From Drosophila miranda (taxonomy: Eukaryota > Arthropoda > Insecta > Diptera > Drosophilidae): a DNA stretch of 64,000 nucleotides. This document shows, piece after piece, positions 20,687 to 31,972 of the stretch. How positions within the stretch are numbered: position 1 is the stretch's first letter; every line of letters begins with the position of its first letter. Where the stretch lies: NCBI RefSeq assembly GCF_003369915.1, contig NC_046673.1, positions 23,551,718 to 23,615,717 of the forward strand. The letters run 5' to 3'. The translations under genes and the position numbers were made by a program. The notes beneath the pieces are model-generated. The model did not search any database and was not told where the DNA came from. It saw nothing but the letters and a program-made list of their open reading frames with translations.

Positions 20687-23274
20687 AATGGTCCCTAATG
20701 CTAAGAGATTACCATAAGTGTATTTTTTTTTCCATATCGGTCGGTCCATATGGAGAATATCCAAGGTGCTGAGTACCAATCCAGCTGCAGATGCATCCGC
20801 AATAAATGTTTTTATAAAGTTAAAAAAAAAAATAATAATTTTTCTTCAACATTTGTATACCCGATACTCAAAATGAGTATGGGGAAATATTAGATTTTTG
20901 GTGAAAATGGATGTGTGTAACATCCAGAAGGAATCGTTTCCGACCCCATAGCCGAATTTCCCGAAGGGATTGCGTGCGACTACCATGAGAAAATCGATCG
21001 CTCTAAATATTATACCAACACTATGGTCAAGCGTTGGGGAGGTGCTGGCAAAAACAAATCTTTCGAATAAATCGCTCTATTTTCCATTGGAATTTTAAGT
21101 CTACCGTGGTCAAATGCCGTGATTGAACGGGTATTCAGTCAAATGAATATCGTTAAGATCAAACTTAATATTAAATATATGGTTTGTTTTAGAAATATTT
21201 ACTTGTTTGATGTATACGACTAGAATTCTTTTGAAATTTAACGAATATGGATTGCGCTGTCATACCAAATGTTGCCACAACCACCAATCACCGGGAAATA
21301 TTTAAATTCAACACGTTCCAGCGATAAATATACCGATTCGAGTAATAGCGAATTAGATGAAATAATAACACAATTATAAATCTATATATCTATTTGTAGC
21401 TTGTTCTAGCTTGTATTTTTGTAAGATATAGCATATTTTGACGCTCAGAATCTGGAGTCACTGTCCCAGAGACCACAGTGTTCCGGAGGGGCCCTTAATA
21501 ACGATGCAGAATTCACCAGCCTGGGTGGCGGCTGCCGCCGTCGCAACCGCCGCAACCCTTCCAGGTAACACGCGCAGCGCGGATGCTAAAAACGGAAAAT
21601 CAGGAGCCCGTGATTCAAAACAACCGCACTTGAAAACGCTCAACTCTGTCCAACAACGCCTTGCGCCCTGAAATCGTATGCAAAATTCAATTTTGTTTTG
21701 GAGAAAGAAGAGCATGAAGATGGAAGAGAGAAAGTTGAACTAAAAGACCATCCTATACCCCCCAAGTAGATGCAAATTGTTAATGCATTTTATACCCCCC
21801 TAAAGGTGTTACGTTTCATTGAAAAAGTTAATTAAATTTCGGTTTTTATTTGTATTTTTTTGATTTTTTTGTTTGTTTCTCGAATGTTTTCTGTAATTCT
21901 AATTTTTCTTGTGACGGCAAGGTATGCACACACATATACATACCTTGCCGTAATGTATGTATATGTGTGTGTGTATGGGAATGGGCTATGGGCAGCACAC
22001 ATACATATATATGTACTAGAGATGGGCAAGGACTGAAATAGTTTGGCACGACTCATCGTGGCACTGAAGTAAAAAGTTCCAGCACGCACTAACCCGCACC
22101 GTTAAAATATTCAAAGCACGGTTCAACACGTTTTTCATGATTTATTTGAACACATGTATGTCCGCTCATTATATTCATATATATTTTTTATTAAACAAAA
22201 TAAGCATATAAAGCATTAAAATAAAATGATTTTACTGATATATAAAAATTTAAATTTTATGCAGCCATTAATAATTTTTCTTCAACATTTGTATACCCGA
22301 TACTCAAAATGAGTATGGGGAAATATTAGATTTTTGGTGAAAATGGATGTGTGTAACATCCAGAAGGAATCGTTTCCGACCCCATAGCCGAATTTCCCGA
22401 AGGGATTGCGTGCGACTACCATGAGAAAATCGATCGCTCTAAATATTATACCAACACTATGGTCAAGCGTTGGGGAGGTGCTGGCAAAAACAAATCTTTC
22501 GAATAAACCGCTCTATTTTCCATTGGAATTTTAAGTCTACCGTGGTCAAATGTCGTGATTGAACGGGTATTCAGTCAAATGAATATCGTTAAGATCAAAC
22601 TTAATATTAAATATATGGTTTGTTTTAGAAATATTTACTTGTTTGATGTATACGACTAGAATTCTTTTGAAATTTAACGAATATGGATTGCGCTGTCATA
22701 CCAAATGTTGCCACAACCACCAATCACCGGGAAATATTTAAATTCAACACGTTCCAGCGATAAATATACCGATTCGAGTAATAGCGAATTACATAGATGA
22801 AATAATAACACAATTAGAAATCTATATATCTATTTGTAGCTTGTTCTAGCTTGTATTTTTGTAAGATATAGCATATTTTGACGCTCAGAATCTGGAATCA
22901 CTGTCCCAGAGACCACAGTGTTCCGGAGGGGCCCTTAATAACGATGCAGAATTCACCAGCCTGGGTGGCGGCTGCCGCCGTCGCAACCGCCGCAACCGCC
23001 GCAACCAGATAATAATTTTATTTCAATTTAAGCAAATACTTCCGACATGGCCGTAGCACTCTGCTAAAGAATGCCATTAGTATTAGAAAAATAACAATAA
23101 GTAAGAGGAAAATTATGTGGTCCGAGCAGGTCAAAAATATGGATATAATGGACCGAGAGCGCTTGGTGCCGGCCTTTTGATAGGAAAAGCAGCAGTCGGC
23201 GACGTAGCCGCGTCAAAATGGCGGAGCCTCTGCTTTGCCGTAATGTATGTATATGTGTGTGTGTATGGGAATGG
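20687..23274 (+). repeat. Array units including a gene-free site at about 22262
   Basis: 3' UTR, hAT remnant, LINE end, module B (about 21555-21950) and the common distal segment lead to CAGCCATTAATAATTTTTC at about 22261-22279, with no retrocopy. A further hAT remnant (about 22330-22665), LINE end, VNTR and module A follow. The unit is cut at GGGAATGG 23274 by the DNA transposon. Confidence 0.7.
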
Positions 23275-23985
23275 CCCTGCAGTACCAGCAGTGAGCGATG
23301 ACGAATGTCATCTACAATGTCATCGAGGCGTTGACGCCAGCCAAATCGAACCCTTTGTTTTTTCTTTTGTTTCTTTCTTTTCCGCGCGTGCCGAACGTAA
23401 TTCGGCTCTGCCGACCGTGCGCAGTAGCAGAGAACTTCGTTTTATCTTTTCGTCTTCTTTGCGCCTGCGTCGACAGAACTCTTTTGCTTTGTTCTTTGCT
23501 ATTTGCAATCGTCCCACGGAGTTTTAATAAGTGAAAATAAGTAATCTGTGATTATTATTATTATCAGGTAAGTGCAGTTTTTAAATAATTAATAATATGT
23601 GTTGTACGCGTGTTAAATAAAAAATTATTTCAGCGGCGGTGAAGATGAAAATACCCGACGAGCCAGCAGAAAAAGTGATGCGGAAGGCTATTCACAACAT
23701 TAAGAATAGTCATTTTCAGAAGACCTCAAGAGAAAAAAAATACAAAGCAGACAATAATGAATAATAATAAATAAAAATAATTGGAAAAATAAACAATTAC
23801 AATGTATTACTTTTTATATTAAATGCATGATTTTTCGTGAAAAACCATCACTTATTAAGTGCATGATATTTAGGTAAAAATCATCACCTATAAAATGCAT
23901 GATTTTTAGGTAAAAATCATCGCTTATTATGTGCATGATCTTTAGGCAAAAATCATGCATTTAATAAGCGATGATTTAGGCCTTT
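23275..23985 (+). mobile_element. Left-hand part of the unclassified DNA transposon
   Basis: It begins CCCTGCAGTACCAGC, the partner of GTACTACAGGG at 17306, then has GTCATC motifs at about 23305-23330. A non-coding leader of about 240 bp leads to the intron (donor at about 23570, acceptor near 23635) and the MKIPDEP frame of about 40 codons. TGCATGATTTTT repeats run from about 23822 to 23975. It stops at about 23985 where LINE sequence begins. It is probably a non-autonomous, internally deleted element. Confidence 0.6.
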
Positions 23986-24188
23986 TCATCAGCGAGCGAG
24001 ACCGGTCGTGTTTTTTCTTAACAGTCTGAAAAGTGACTTTTTCCAAGCAACAAAGGCTTAATTAAAAGTGATTGTAAAAATTGGATCATTGTTTATTTCA
24101 TACAAATCTTCATCAATATATAAATTATTCCTCTTTTCATTTCCCAAAGGAGAGGTAAGTCTTTGGCAATCTGGTTAAACCAGCAAGT
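23986..24188 (+). other. 5' UTR of I/jockey-type LINE
   Basis: About 200 bp of sequence between the end of the DNA transposon and the LINE ORF1 start, with no repeats in common with the array. LINEs of this group carry an internal promoter at the 5' end, but no element could be pinned down here. Confidence 0.4.
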
Positions 24189-25454
24189 ATGGCGGACGCC
24201 GGTCACTCGGTGTCTGCCAAATTGAAACCCCCTGATCAGGTGGCAAAAAGCAGCAAAATTCAAACCCAAAAAACAATAGCAAAAAACTTCAGTGCTTTGT
24301 GTTCAAGTGTGAAAGAGGACATATGCGACAGCTTGACTAACGAAAAGTACCCAGCAAAAAAGATGCGCAAGGAACAAAAAAGCGACAACACCAATACAGA
24401 CATAAATAACAAAATGCTGATATACGATGACAGTAAGAAAATGGTGGAGGCTTCTGACGGTGTGACCGTTCACAATTCTCACACAAATGCCATAAATGGT
24501 TTTACTGGAAATACTGAAATGACTAAAACACTGAATAAAAATACTAATCCGATTATAAACCCATCAAATGTAGGTATCGAAAGAGAAACAGTGTTGTATA
24601 GTGAGTGCCACATCGGTGATGCGGCTGTACTAGTATCGACTAAGAACAGTACCATCTTCGAAAACAAAAACACCAAAAATGGCTTATTCTTTTTTGAAAA
24701 AATAAGACACCTTAAAATCAAAGGAATTAAAGAAATCGTAGCTCTTGCGCCTACACTATACAAGATTTATTTTAAGGTTTTCAGCGAAGCAAATGATTTA
24801 GTTTTAAATGAGGAGTTAAAAAAAATGAATTTAGTGGTATTTATACCAAAAGACTATGTGGAATCCTATGGAGTAATTAAAGGGGTGCCCCTCGGTTTTT
24901 CTGAGAATGAAATTATGGATAATATTACTTCTAACATAAAAATTAAGTCAATTGAAAGATTAGCAAGAAGGCAGAAAATTACAACCGATGACAACAACGA
25001 AACATTCAAGCTCATACCATTAGGAACAGTCAAAATTGGTTTTGAGGGTTTAGACATCCCAGAAAAGGTATCTCTTTTTGGGATATGTGGGATGAAAGTA
25101 AGCATATATGTTCCCAGAGTAAGGCAATGTTATAATTGTGGCAGACTTGGTCACACTTCGACCAGATGCAAATCAGCTAGGAGGTGCTATAAATGCGGAG
25201 TCGAGGAGTGCACTGGTCTCAAGTGTATCCTTTGCAATGGGAAAAATCACTCAGCTAGGGACAGACTGATGTGCCCAGTATGGGAAAAGGAGATGGACAT
25301 TAACAAAATAATGACAATCAAAAAAATCGCGCGTAAGGAAGTGCTTAGCACTTACTCAATCCATCAAAACTTTTCGCTGTTAGATAATTATGAAAAAAAC
25401 TCAGAATCTGGAATCACTGTCCCAGAGACCACAGTGTTCCGGAGGGGCCTTTAA
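24189..25454 (+). CDS. LINE ORF1 (gag-like) protein, I/jockey-type
   Basis: 421 codons are open from ATG 24189 (MADAGHSVS). The N-terminal 130 residues are polar and low in structure. A conserved-looking central domain follows, and three zinc knuckles lie at about residues 314-360: CYNCGRLGHTSTRC, CYKCGVEECTGLKC and CILCNGKNHSARDRLMC. This triple knuckle is characteristic of ORF1 of I- and jockey-clade LINEs, which binds the element's RNA and chaperones nucleic acid. The last 17 codons (from SGITVPETT) are the same sequence found at the start of the LINE/VNTR part of every array unit. ORF2 is not present downstream; array module B follows instead. It is the only long intact TE ORF within the array besides the copia RT blocks. 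Confidence 0.85.
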   Translation: MADAGHSVSAKLKPPDQVAKSSKIQTQKTIAKNFSALCSSVKEDICDSLTNEKYPAKKMRKEQKSDNTNTDINNKMLIYDDSKKMVEASDGVTVHNSHTNAINGFTGNTEMTKTLNKNTNPIINPSNVGIERETVLYSECHIGDAAVLVSTKNSTIFENKNTKNGLFFFEKIRHLKIKGIKEIVALAPTLYKIYFKVFSEANDLVLNEELKKMNLVVFIPKDYVESYGVIKGVPLGFSENEIMDNITSNIKIKSIERLARRQKITTDDNNETFKLIPLGTVKIGFEGLDIPEKVSLFGICGMKVSIYVPRVRQCYNCGRLGHTSTRCKSARRCYKCGVEECTGLKCILCNGKNHSARDRLMCPVWEKEMDINKIMTIKKIARKEVLSTYSIHQNFSLLDNYEKNSESGITVPETTVFRRGL

Positions 25455-27573
25455 TAACGATGCAGAATTCACCAGCCTGGGTGGCGGCTGCCGCCGTCGC
25501 AACCGCCGCAACCCTTCCAGGTAACACGCGCAGCGCGGATGCTAAAAACGGAAAATCAGGAGCCCGTGATTCAAAACAACCGCACTTGAAAACGCTCAAC
25601 TCTGTCCAACAACGCCTTGCGCCCTGAAATCGTATGCAAAATTCAATTTTGTTTTGGAGAAAGAAGAGCATGAAGATGGAAGAGAGAAAGTTGAACTAAA
25701 AGACCATCCTATACCCCCCAAGTAGATGCAAATTGTTAATGCATTTTATACCCCCCTAAAGGTGTTACGTTTCATTGAAAAAGTTAATTAAATTTCGGTT
25801 TTTATTTGTATTTTTGTGATTTTTTTGTTTGTTTCTCGAATGTTTTCTGTAATTCTAATTTTTCTTGTGACGGCAAGGTATGCACACACATATACATACC
25901 TTGCCGTAATGTATGTATATGTGTGTGTGTATGGGAATGGGCTATGGGCAGCACACATACATATATATGTACTAGAGATGGGCAAGGACTGAAATAGTTT
26001 GGCACGACTCATCGTGGCACTGAAGTAAAAAGTTCCAGCACGCACTAACCCGCATCGTTAAAATATTCAAAGCACGGTTCAACACGTTTTTCATGATTTA
26101 TTTGAACACATGTATGTCCGCTCATTATATTCATATATATGTTTTATTAAACAAAATAAGCATATAAAGCATTAAAATAAAATGATTTTACTGATATATA
26201 AATATTTAAATTTTATGCAGCCATTAATAATTTTTCTTCAACATTTGTATACCCGATACTCAAAATGAGTATGGGGAAATATTAGATTTTTGGTGAAAAT
26301 GGATGTGTGTAACATCCAGAAGGAATCGTTTCCAACCCCATAGCCGAATTTCCCGAAGGTATTGCGTGCGACTTCCATGAGAAAATCGATCGCTCTAAAT
26401 ATTATACCAACACTATGGTCAAGCGTTGGGGAGGTGCTGGCAAAAACAAATCTTTCGAATAAACCGCTCTATTTTCCATTGGAATTTTAAGTCTACCGTG
26501 GTCAAATGCCGTGATTGAACGGGTATTCAGTCAAATAAACATCGTTAAGATCAAACTTAATATTAAATATATGGTTTGTTTTAGAAATATTTACTTGTTT
26601 GATGTATACGACTAGAATTCTTTTGAAATTTAACGAATATGGATTGCGCTGTCATACCAAATGTTGCCACAACCACCAATCACCGGGAAATATTTAAATT
26701 CAACACGTTCCAGCGATAAATATACCGATTCGAGTAATAGCGAATTAGATGAAATAATAACACAATTAGAAATCTATATATCTATTTGTAGCTTGTTCTA
26801 GCTTGTATTTTTGTAAGATATAGCATATTTTGACGCTCAGAATCTGGAATCACTATCCCAGAGACCACAGTGTTCCGGAGGGGCCCTTAATAACGATGCA
26901 GAATTCACCAGCCTGGGTGGCGGCTGCCGCCGTCGCAACCGCCGCAACCGCCGCCGCCAGATAATAATTTTATTTCAATTTAAGCAAATACTTCCGACAT
27001 GGCCGTAGCACTCTGCCAAAGAATGCCATTAGTATTAGAAAAATAACAATAAGTAAGAGGAAAAGGAAGTGGTCCGAGCAGGTCAAAAATATGGATATAA
27101 TGGACCGAGAGCGCTTGGTGCCGGCCTTTTTATAGGAAAAGCAGCAGTCGGCGACGTATCCGCGTCAAAATGGCGGAGCCTCTGCTTTGCCGTAATGTAT
27201 GTATATGTGTGTGTGTATGGGAATGGGCTATGGGCAGCACACATACATATATATGTACTAGAGATGGGCAAGGACTGAAATAGTTTGGCACGACTCATCG
27301 TGGCACTGAAGTAAAAAGTTCCAGCACGCACTAACCCGCACCGTTAAAATATTCAAAGCACGGTTCAACACGTTTTTCATGATTTATTTGAACACATGTA
27401 TGTCCGCTCATTATATTCATATATATGTTTTATTAAACAAAATAAGCATATTAAGCATTAAAATAAAATGATTTTACTGATATATAAATATTTAAATTTT
27501 ATGCAGCCATTAATCCTTCTTCTGCTGCGTTTGTTTTGTTTACAAGGGGAGGCGCGCTTTATACAATTTTACA
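25455..27573 (+). repeat. Array units with module B, gene-free site at about 26220, then module A
   Basis: Module B runs to about 25910, then the common distal segment. The gene-free site CAGCCATTAATAATTTTTC lies at about 26218-26236. The hAT remnant is at about 26290-26620, the LINE end at 26838-26890 and the VNTR at about 26933-26958. Module A continues to the 5' UTR at 27514-27573. Confidence 0.7.
27127..27136 (-). promoter_or_regulatory. TATAAAAA box in module A, pointing away from the gene
   Basis: Read on the - strand the module has CCTATAAAAAGG, a canonical TATA box. It lies about 440 bp upstream of the retrogene ATG and is oriented away from the gene. Equivalent boxes occur in all type-A units (about 1107, 2392, 29470, and on + at 39995, 44872 and 48659). 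Type-B units lack it. If active, it would drive transcripts toward the neighbouring unit, antisense to its gene. No initiation site can be fixed. Confidence 0.4.
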
Positions 27574-28413
27574 ATGAATCCGACGGAATTACTTGATTCT
27601 TCCATTGAATCAGACGAGGATAAGATTCGAAAGAGCTACGATCATGAGGACTTGAAAACATTCCTGGCCAAATCGACTATAAAGGATTACTTTCAACGTG
27701 CACTGCAAATATCAGATTGCTATCAGCTGCTAAGCTATTTGCAGGCGACTTTGTCCAGATATGTTTGGGCAGATTTTGATCTGGAAGAGAAGCTTGATTT
27801 ATATATTCTGGCCATAATGATGATGACATACGAACAGGATAATTTTATAGTCATTAATAAACGCTTCACGCTGTTAGATACTGTCTTCAATTTAGTATCT
27901 ATTCTTTATCCAGACCAGATTGAATTTATTGCCAATGGCTTGTATAAGAACTTTGTGCAAGGCGTGGGAGCCAAGCGTTTGGAAAATTTCTTGAATATGC
28001 AGGCGGCCTTTCCCCGTTTAATGCTCTCATCTGGATCTGGCAGTGACGTTGCCCTGGCCCTGCTTCTGACCATCTTGAGCAGATACACCAAAGTCCCAGC
28101 AAGACTGCAAATGACTGGAAATGCGCGTAATGCATTCGAAATGGCAAAGTTGGTCAGCTGGCAGCAGCTGGCGAACTCTGATCAATACCATGACATGTTC
28201 ATTCTGATGCGCTCGTTTTTCCTCGTCATAAATATGTGGATTAATCGTCACGAGTTTCTCGAAAGTGATCTTGGAGAGAAAATGCGCACATACTTCCTAA
28301 CCGTGTGCAAGGTATTGTGTAAAAAAACCGACATCGAATCAAACTTTGCCATGACGCTGGAGCGATTCATTGCCCTCTGCGTTGTACGTGCAGCAAGGAT
28401 ACATGAACCCTAA
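27574..28413 (+). CDS. Amplified retrogene, copy 6 (intact, 279 codons)
   Basis: I do not recognise this protein. It has an acidic N-terminus (residues 8-18, rich in D, E and S), is then mostly amphipathic and predicted helical, and has several hydrophobic stretches (about 76-85, 159-168, 214-223). It has no clear signal peptide, zinc motif or enzyme signature. An all-helical ARM/HEAT-like fold is possible but unproven. The start is the first ATG after a 60-bp 5' UTR, preceded by TTTTACA; all copies use it. There is no intron. The 3' UTR ends with AATAAA followed by poly(A), so the family derives from reverse-transcribed mRNA. Changes from the majority sequence are S105F, I159V and D257N. Module A lies upstream. 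Confidence 0.75.
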   Translation: MNPTELLDSSIESDEDKIRKSYDHEDLKTFLAKSTIKDYFQRALQISDCYQLLSYLQATLSRYVWADFDLEEKLDLYILAIMMMTYEQDNFIVINKRFTLLDTVFNLVSILYPDQIEFIANGLYKNFVQGVGAKRLENFLNMQAAFPRLMLSSGSGSDVALALLLTILSRYTKVPARLQMTGNARNAFEMAKLVSWQQLANSDQYHDMFILMRSFFLVINMWINRHEFLESDLGEKMRTYFLTVCKVLCKKTDIESNFAMTLERFIALCVVRAARIHEP

Positions 28414-29915
28414 TGGTCCCTAATGCTAAGAGATTACCATAAGTGTATTTTTTTTTATTTGTCGGTCCATATGGAGAATATCCAAGGGGCTGAGTACCAA
28501 TCCAGCTGCAGATGCATCCGCAATAAATGTTTTTATAAAGCTAAAAAAAAAAAAAATAAAAAAAAAAAAAAAAATTTTCTTCAACATTTGTATACCCGAT
28601 ACTTAAAATGAGTATGGGGAAATATTAGATTTTTGGTGAAAATGGTTGTGTGTAATATCCAGAAGGAATCGTTTCCGACCCCATAGCCGAATTTCCCGAA
28701 GGGATTACGTGCGACTACCATGAGAAAATCGATCGCTCTAAATATTATACCAACACTATGGTCAAGCGTTGGGGAGGTGCTGGCAAAAACAAATCTTTCG
28801 AATAAACCGCTCTATTTTCCATTGGAATTTTAAGTCTACCGTGGTCAAATGCCGTGATTGAACGGGTATTCAGTCAAATGAATATCGTTAAGATCAAACT
28901 TAATATTAAATATATGGTTTGTTTTAGAAATATTTATTTGTTTGATGTATACGACTAGTATTCTTTTGAAATTTAACGAATATGGATTGCGCTGTCATAC
29001 CAAATGTTGCCACAACCACCAATCACCGGGAAATATTTAAATTCAACACGTTCCAGCGATAAATATACCGATTCGAGTAATAGCGAATTAGATGAAATAA
29101 TAACACAATTAGAAATCTATATATCTATTTGTAGCTTGTTCTAGCTTGTATTTTTGTAAGATATAGCATATTTTGACGCTCAGAATCTGGAATCACTATC
29201 CCAGAGACCACAGTGTTCCGGAGGGGCCCTTAATAACGATGCAGAATTCACCAGCCTGGGTGGCGGCTGCCGCCGTCGCAACCGCCGCAACCGCCGCCGC
29301 CAGATAATAATTTTATTTCAATTTAAGCAAATACTTCCGACATGGCCGTAGCACTCTGCTAAAGAATGCCATTAGTATTAGAAAAATAACAATAAGTAAG
29401 AGGAAAAGGAAGTGGTCCGAGCAGGTCAAAAATATGGATATAATGGACCGAGAGCGCTTGGTGCCGGCCTTTTTATAGGAAAAGCAGCAGTCGGCGACGT
29501 AGCCGCGTCAAAATGGCGGAGCCTCTGCTTTGCCGTAATGTATGTATATGTGTGTGTGTATGGGAATGGGCATGGGCAGCACACATACATATATATGTAC
29601 TAGAGATGGGCAAGGACTGAAATAGTTTGGCACGACTCATCGTGGCACTGAAGTAAAAAGTTCCAGCACGCACTAACCCGCACCGTTAAAATATTCAAAG
29701 CACGGTTCAACACGTTTTTCATGATTTATTTGAACACATGTATGTCCGCTCATTATATTCATATATATGTTTTATTAAACAAAATAAGCATATAAAGCAT
29801 TAAAATAAAATGATTTTACTGATATATAAATATTTAAATTTTATGCAGCCATTAATCCTTCTTCTGCTGCGTTTGTTTTGTTTACAAGGGGAGGCGCGCT
29901 TTATACAATTTTACA
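28414..29915 (+). repeat. Array unit with module A between copies 6 and 7
   Basis: 3' UTR and a long A-rich tail (28543-28574); hAT remnant at about 28625-28960; LINE end at 29180-29230; VNTR and module A; 5' UTR 29856-29915. Module A has the GGGCATGGGCAG variant (about 29567) shared only with 2.49 kb, placing this unit within the large duplication. Confidence 0.65.
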
Positions 29916-30745
29916 ATGAATCCGACGGAATTACTTGATTCTTCCATTGAATCAGACGAGGATAAGATTCGAAAGAGCTACGATCATGAGGACTTGAAAA
30001 CATTCCTGGCCAAATCGACTATAAAGGATTACTTTCAACGTGCACTGCAAATATCAGATTGCTATCAGCTGCTAAGCTATTTGCAGGCGACTTTGTCCAG
30101 ATATGTTTGGGCAGATTTTGATCTGGAAGAGAAGCTTGATTTATATATTCTGGCCATAATGATGATGACATACGAACAGGATAATTTTATAGTCATTAAT
30201 AAACGCTTCACGCTGTTAGATACTGTCTCCAATTTAGTATCTATTCTTTATCCAGACCAGATTGAATTTATTGCCAATGGCTTGTATAAGAACTTTGTGC
30301 AAGGCGTGGGAGCCAAGCGTTTGGAAAATTTCTTGAATATGCAGGCGGCCTTTCCCCGTTTAATGCTCTCATCTGGATCTGGCAGTGACATTGCCCTGGC
30401 CCTGCTTCTGACCATCTTGAGCAGATACACCAAAGTCCCAGCAAGACTGCAAATGACTGGAAATGCGCGTAATGCATTCGAAATGGCAAAGTTGGTCAGC
30501 TGGCAGCCTCTGATCAATACCATGACATGTTCATTCTGATGCGCTCGTTTTTCCTCGTCATAAATATGTGGATTAATCGTCACGAGTTTCTCGAAAGTGA
30601 TCTTGGAGAGAAAATGCGCACATACTTCCTAACCGTGTGCAAGGTATTGTGTAAAAAAACCGACATCGAATCAGACTTTGCCATGACGCTGGAGCGATTC
30701 ATTGCCCTCTGCGTTGTACGTGCAGCAAGGATACATGAACCCTAA
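29916..30745 (+). pseudogene. Amplified retrogene, copy 7 (10-bp deletion)
   Basis: The copy is identical in layout to the intact ones, but 10 bp are missing within codons 198-201 (TGGCAGC joins CTCTGATC). The frame shifts after VSWQ and stops at 30539, giving 207 residues. Beyond that the original frame is preserved to IHEP. Its duplicate partner, copy 2, does not have this deletion, so it arose after the duplication. Confidence 0.8.
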
Positions 30746-31244
30746 TGGTCCCTAATGCTAAGAGATTACCATAAGTGTATTTTTTTTTTTATTTGTCGGT
30801 CCATATGGAGAATATCCAAGGGGCTGAGTACCAATCCAGCTGCAGATGCATCCGCAATAAATGTTTTTATAAAGTTAAAAAAAAATAAAATAAAAAAAAA
30901 AAAATAATTTTTCTTTAACATTTGTATACCCGATACTCAAAATGAGTATGGGGAAATATTAGATTTTTGGTGAAAATGGATGTGTGTAACATCCAGAAGG
31001 AATCGTTTCCGACCCCATAGCCGAATTTACCGAGGGGATTGCGTGCGACTACCATGAGAAAATCGATCGCTCTAAATATTATACCAACACTATGGTCAAG
31101 CGTTGGGGAGGAGCTGGCAAAATCAAATCTTTCGAATAAATCGCTCTATTTTCCATTGGAATTTTAAGTCTACCGTGGTCAAATGCCGTGATTGAACGGG
31201 TATTCAGTCAAATGAATATCGTTAAGATCAAACTTAATATTAAA
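30746..31244 (+). repeat. 3' UTR, poly(A) and hAT remnant cut by copia copy 2
   Basis: This matches 3627-4123, including the TTACCGA and GGGGAGGAGC variants, and ends at the same base beside the LTR. Identical flanks show that the second copia element came by duplication of a larger segment, not by a second insertion. Confidence 0.75.
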
Positions 31245-31433
31245 TTTTCAAAGTGACCGCCACGATAATTAGATATTGATCTCTAACAACACTGCGCATG
31301 TGCCCTGCTGCATATCGATGTTCTCATATCGATATTCTTCTTTCGGCGTCTGTCTCTTGCGTATGTTACTCGGAAGCACATATAATTCTGTATACTGATC
31401 TTCTGCTGTCTTACAAATAAAATAACTTTAACA
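31245..31433 (+). repeat. 5' LTR of copia-type element, copy 2
   Basis: 189 bp, starting TTTTCAAAG, with the same altered second base as copy 1, and ending TTTAACA. Confidence 0.85.
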
Positions 31434-31972
31434 GGTTATGGGCCCAGACACCAATTCACCCAGAAACAGTATAAAACAGAAACAGTGAGAAACAATAAAC
31501 ATTGTTTGGTGCTTAGTGAAAAGCAGTGCTAAAAAAATGGCATAGACTCATTAGTGTATGTGTGTACATAGAAAGGCAAAAGAACAAGTTGAACAAATTC
31601 AACGGAGATTCGCATTGTGTTTTTTTGATTAGAATTTTGCAGCGAATCGGACCGTTGCCGTGGTTTAAAGTCCAAAATAAAGCAGTCCCAACGGATCAAG
31701 AAACACAAAAGCGAACGGAGACTCAAGTGTGTATACCAAAAAGTGCGTATGCCAAGCCGCACAAAACCGCGAGTGTGTATACCCAAAAGTGTGTATACCA
31801 AGGCATAGAAAATCGCGAGTGTGTGTGTGTAAATAGCAACTCGGAGGGATACTTAAAAGAAAACGAAAAAACAAAAGAAAGACACGGACAACAGTATTGT
31901 CGTCGTAGTTGCTTTGTGCATGAGACGATCGACAGTTACAAATTTTGCACTGTGGGACAATAAGTATAAAAA

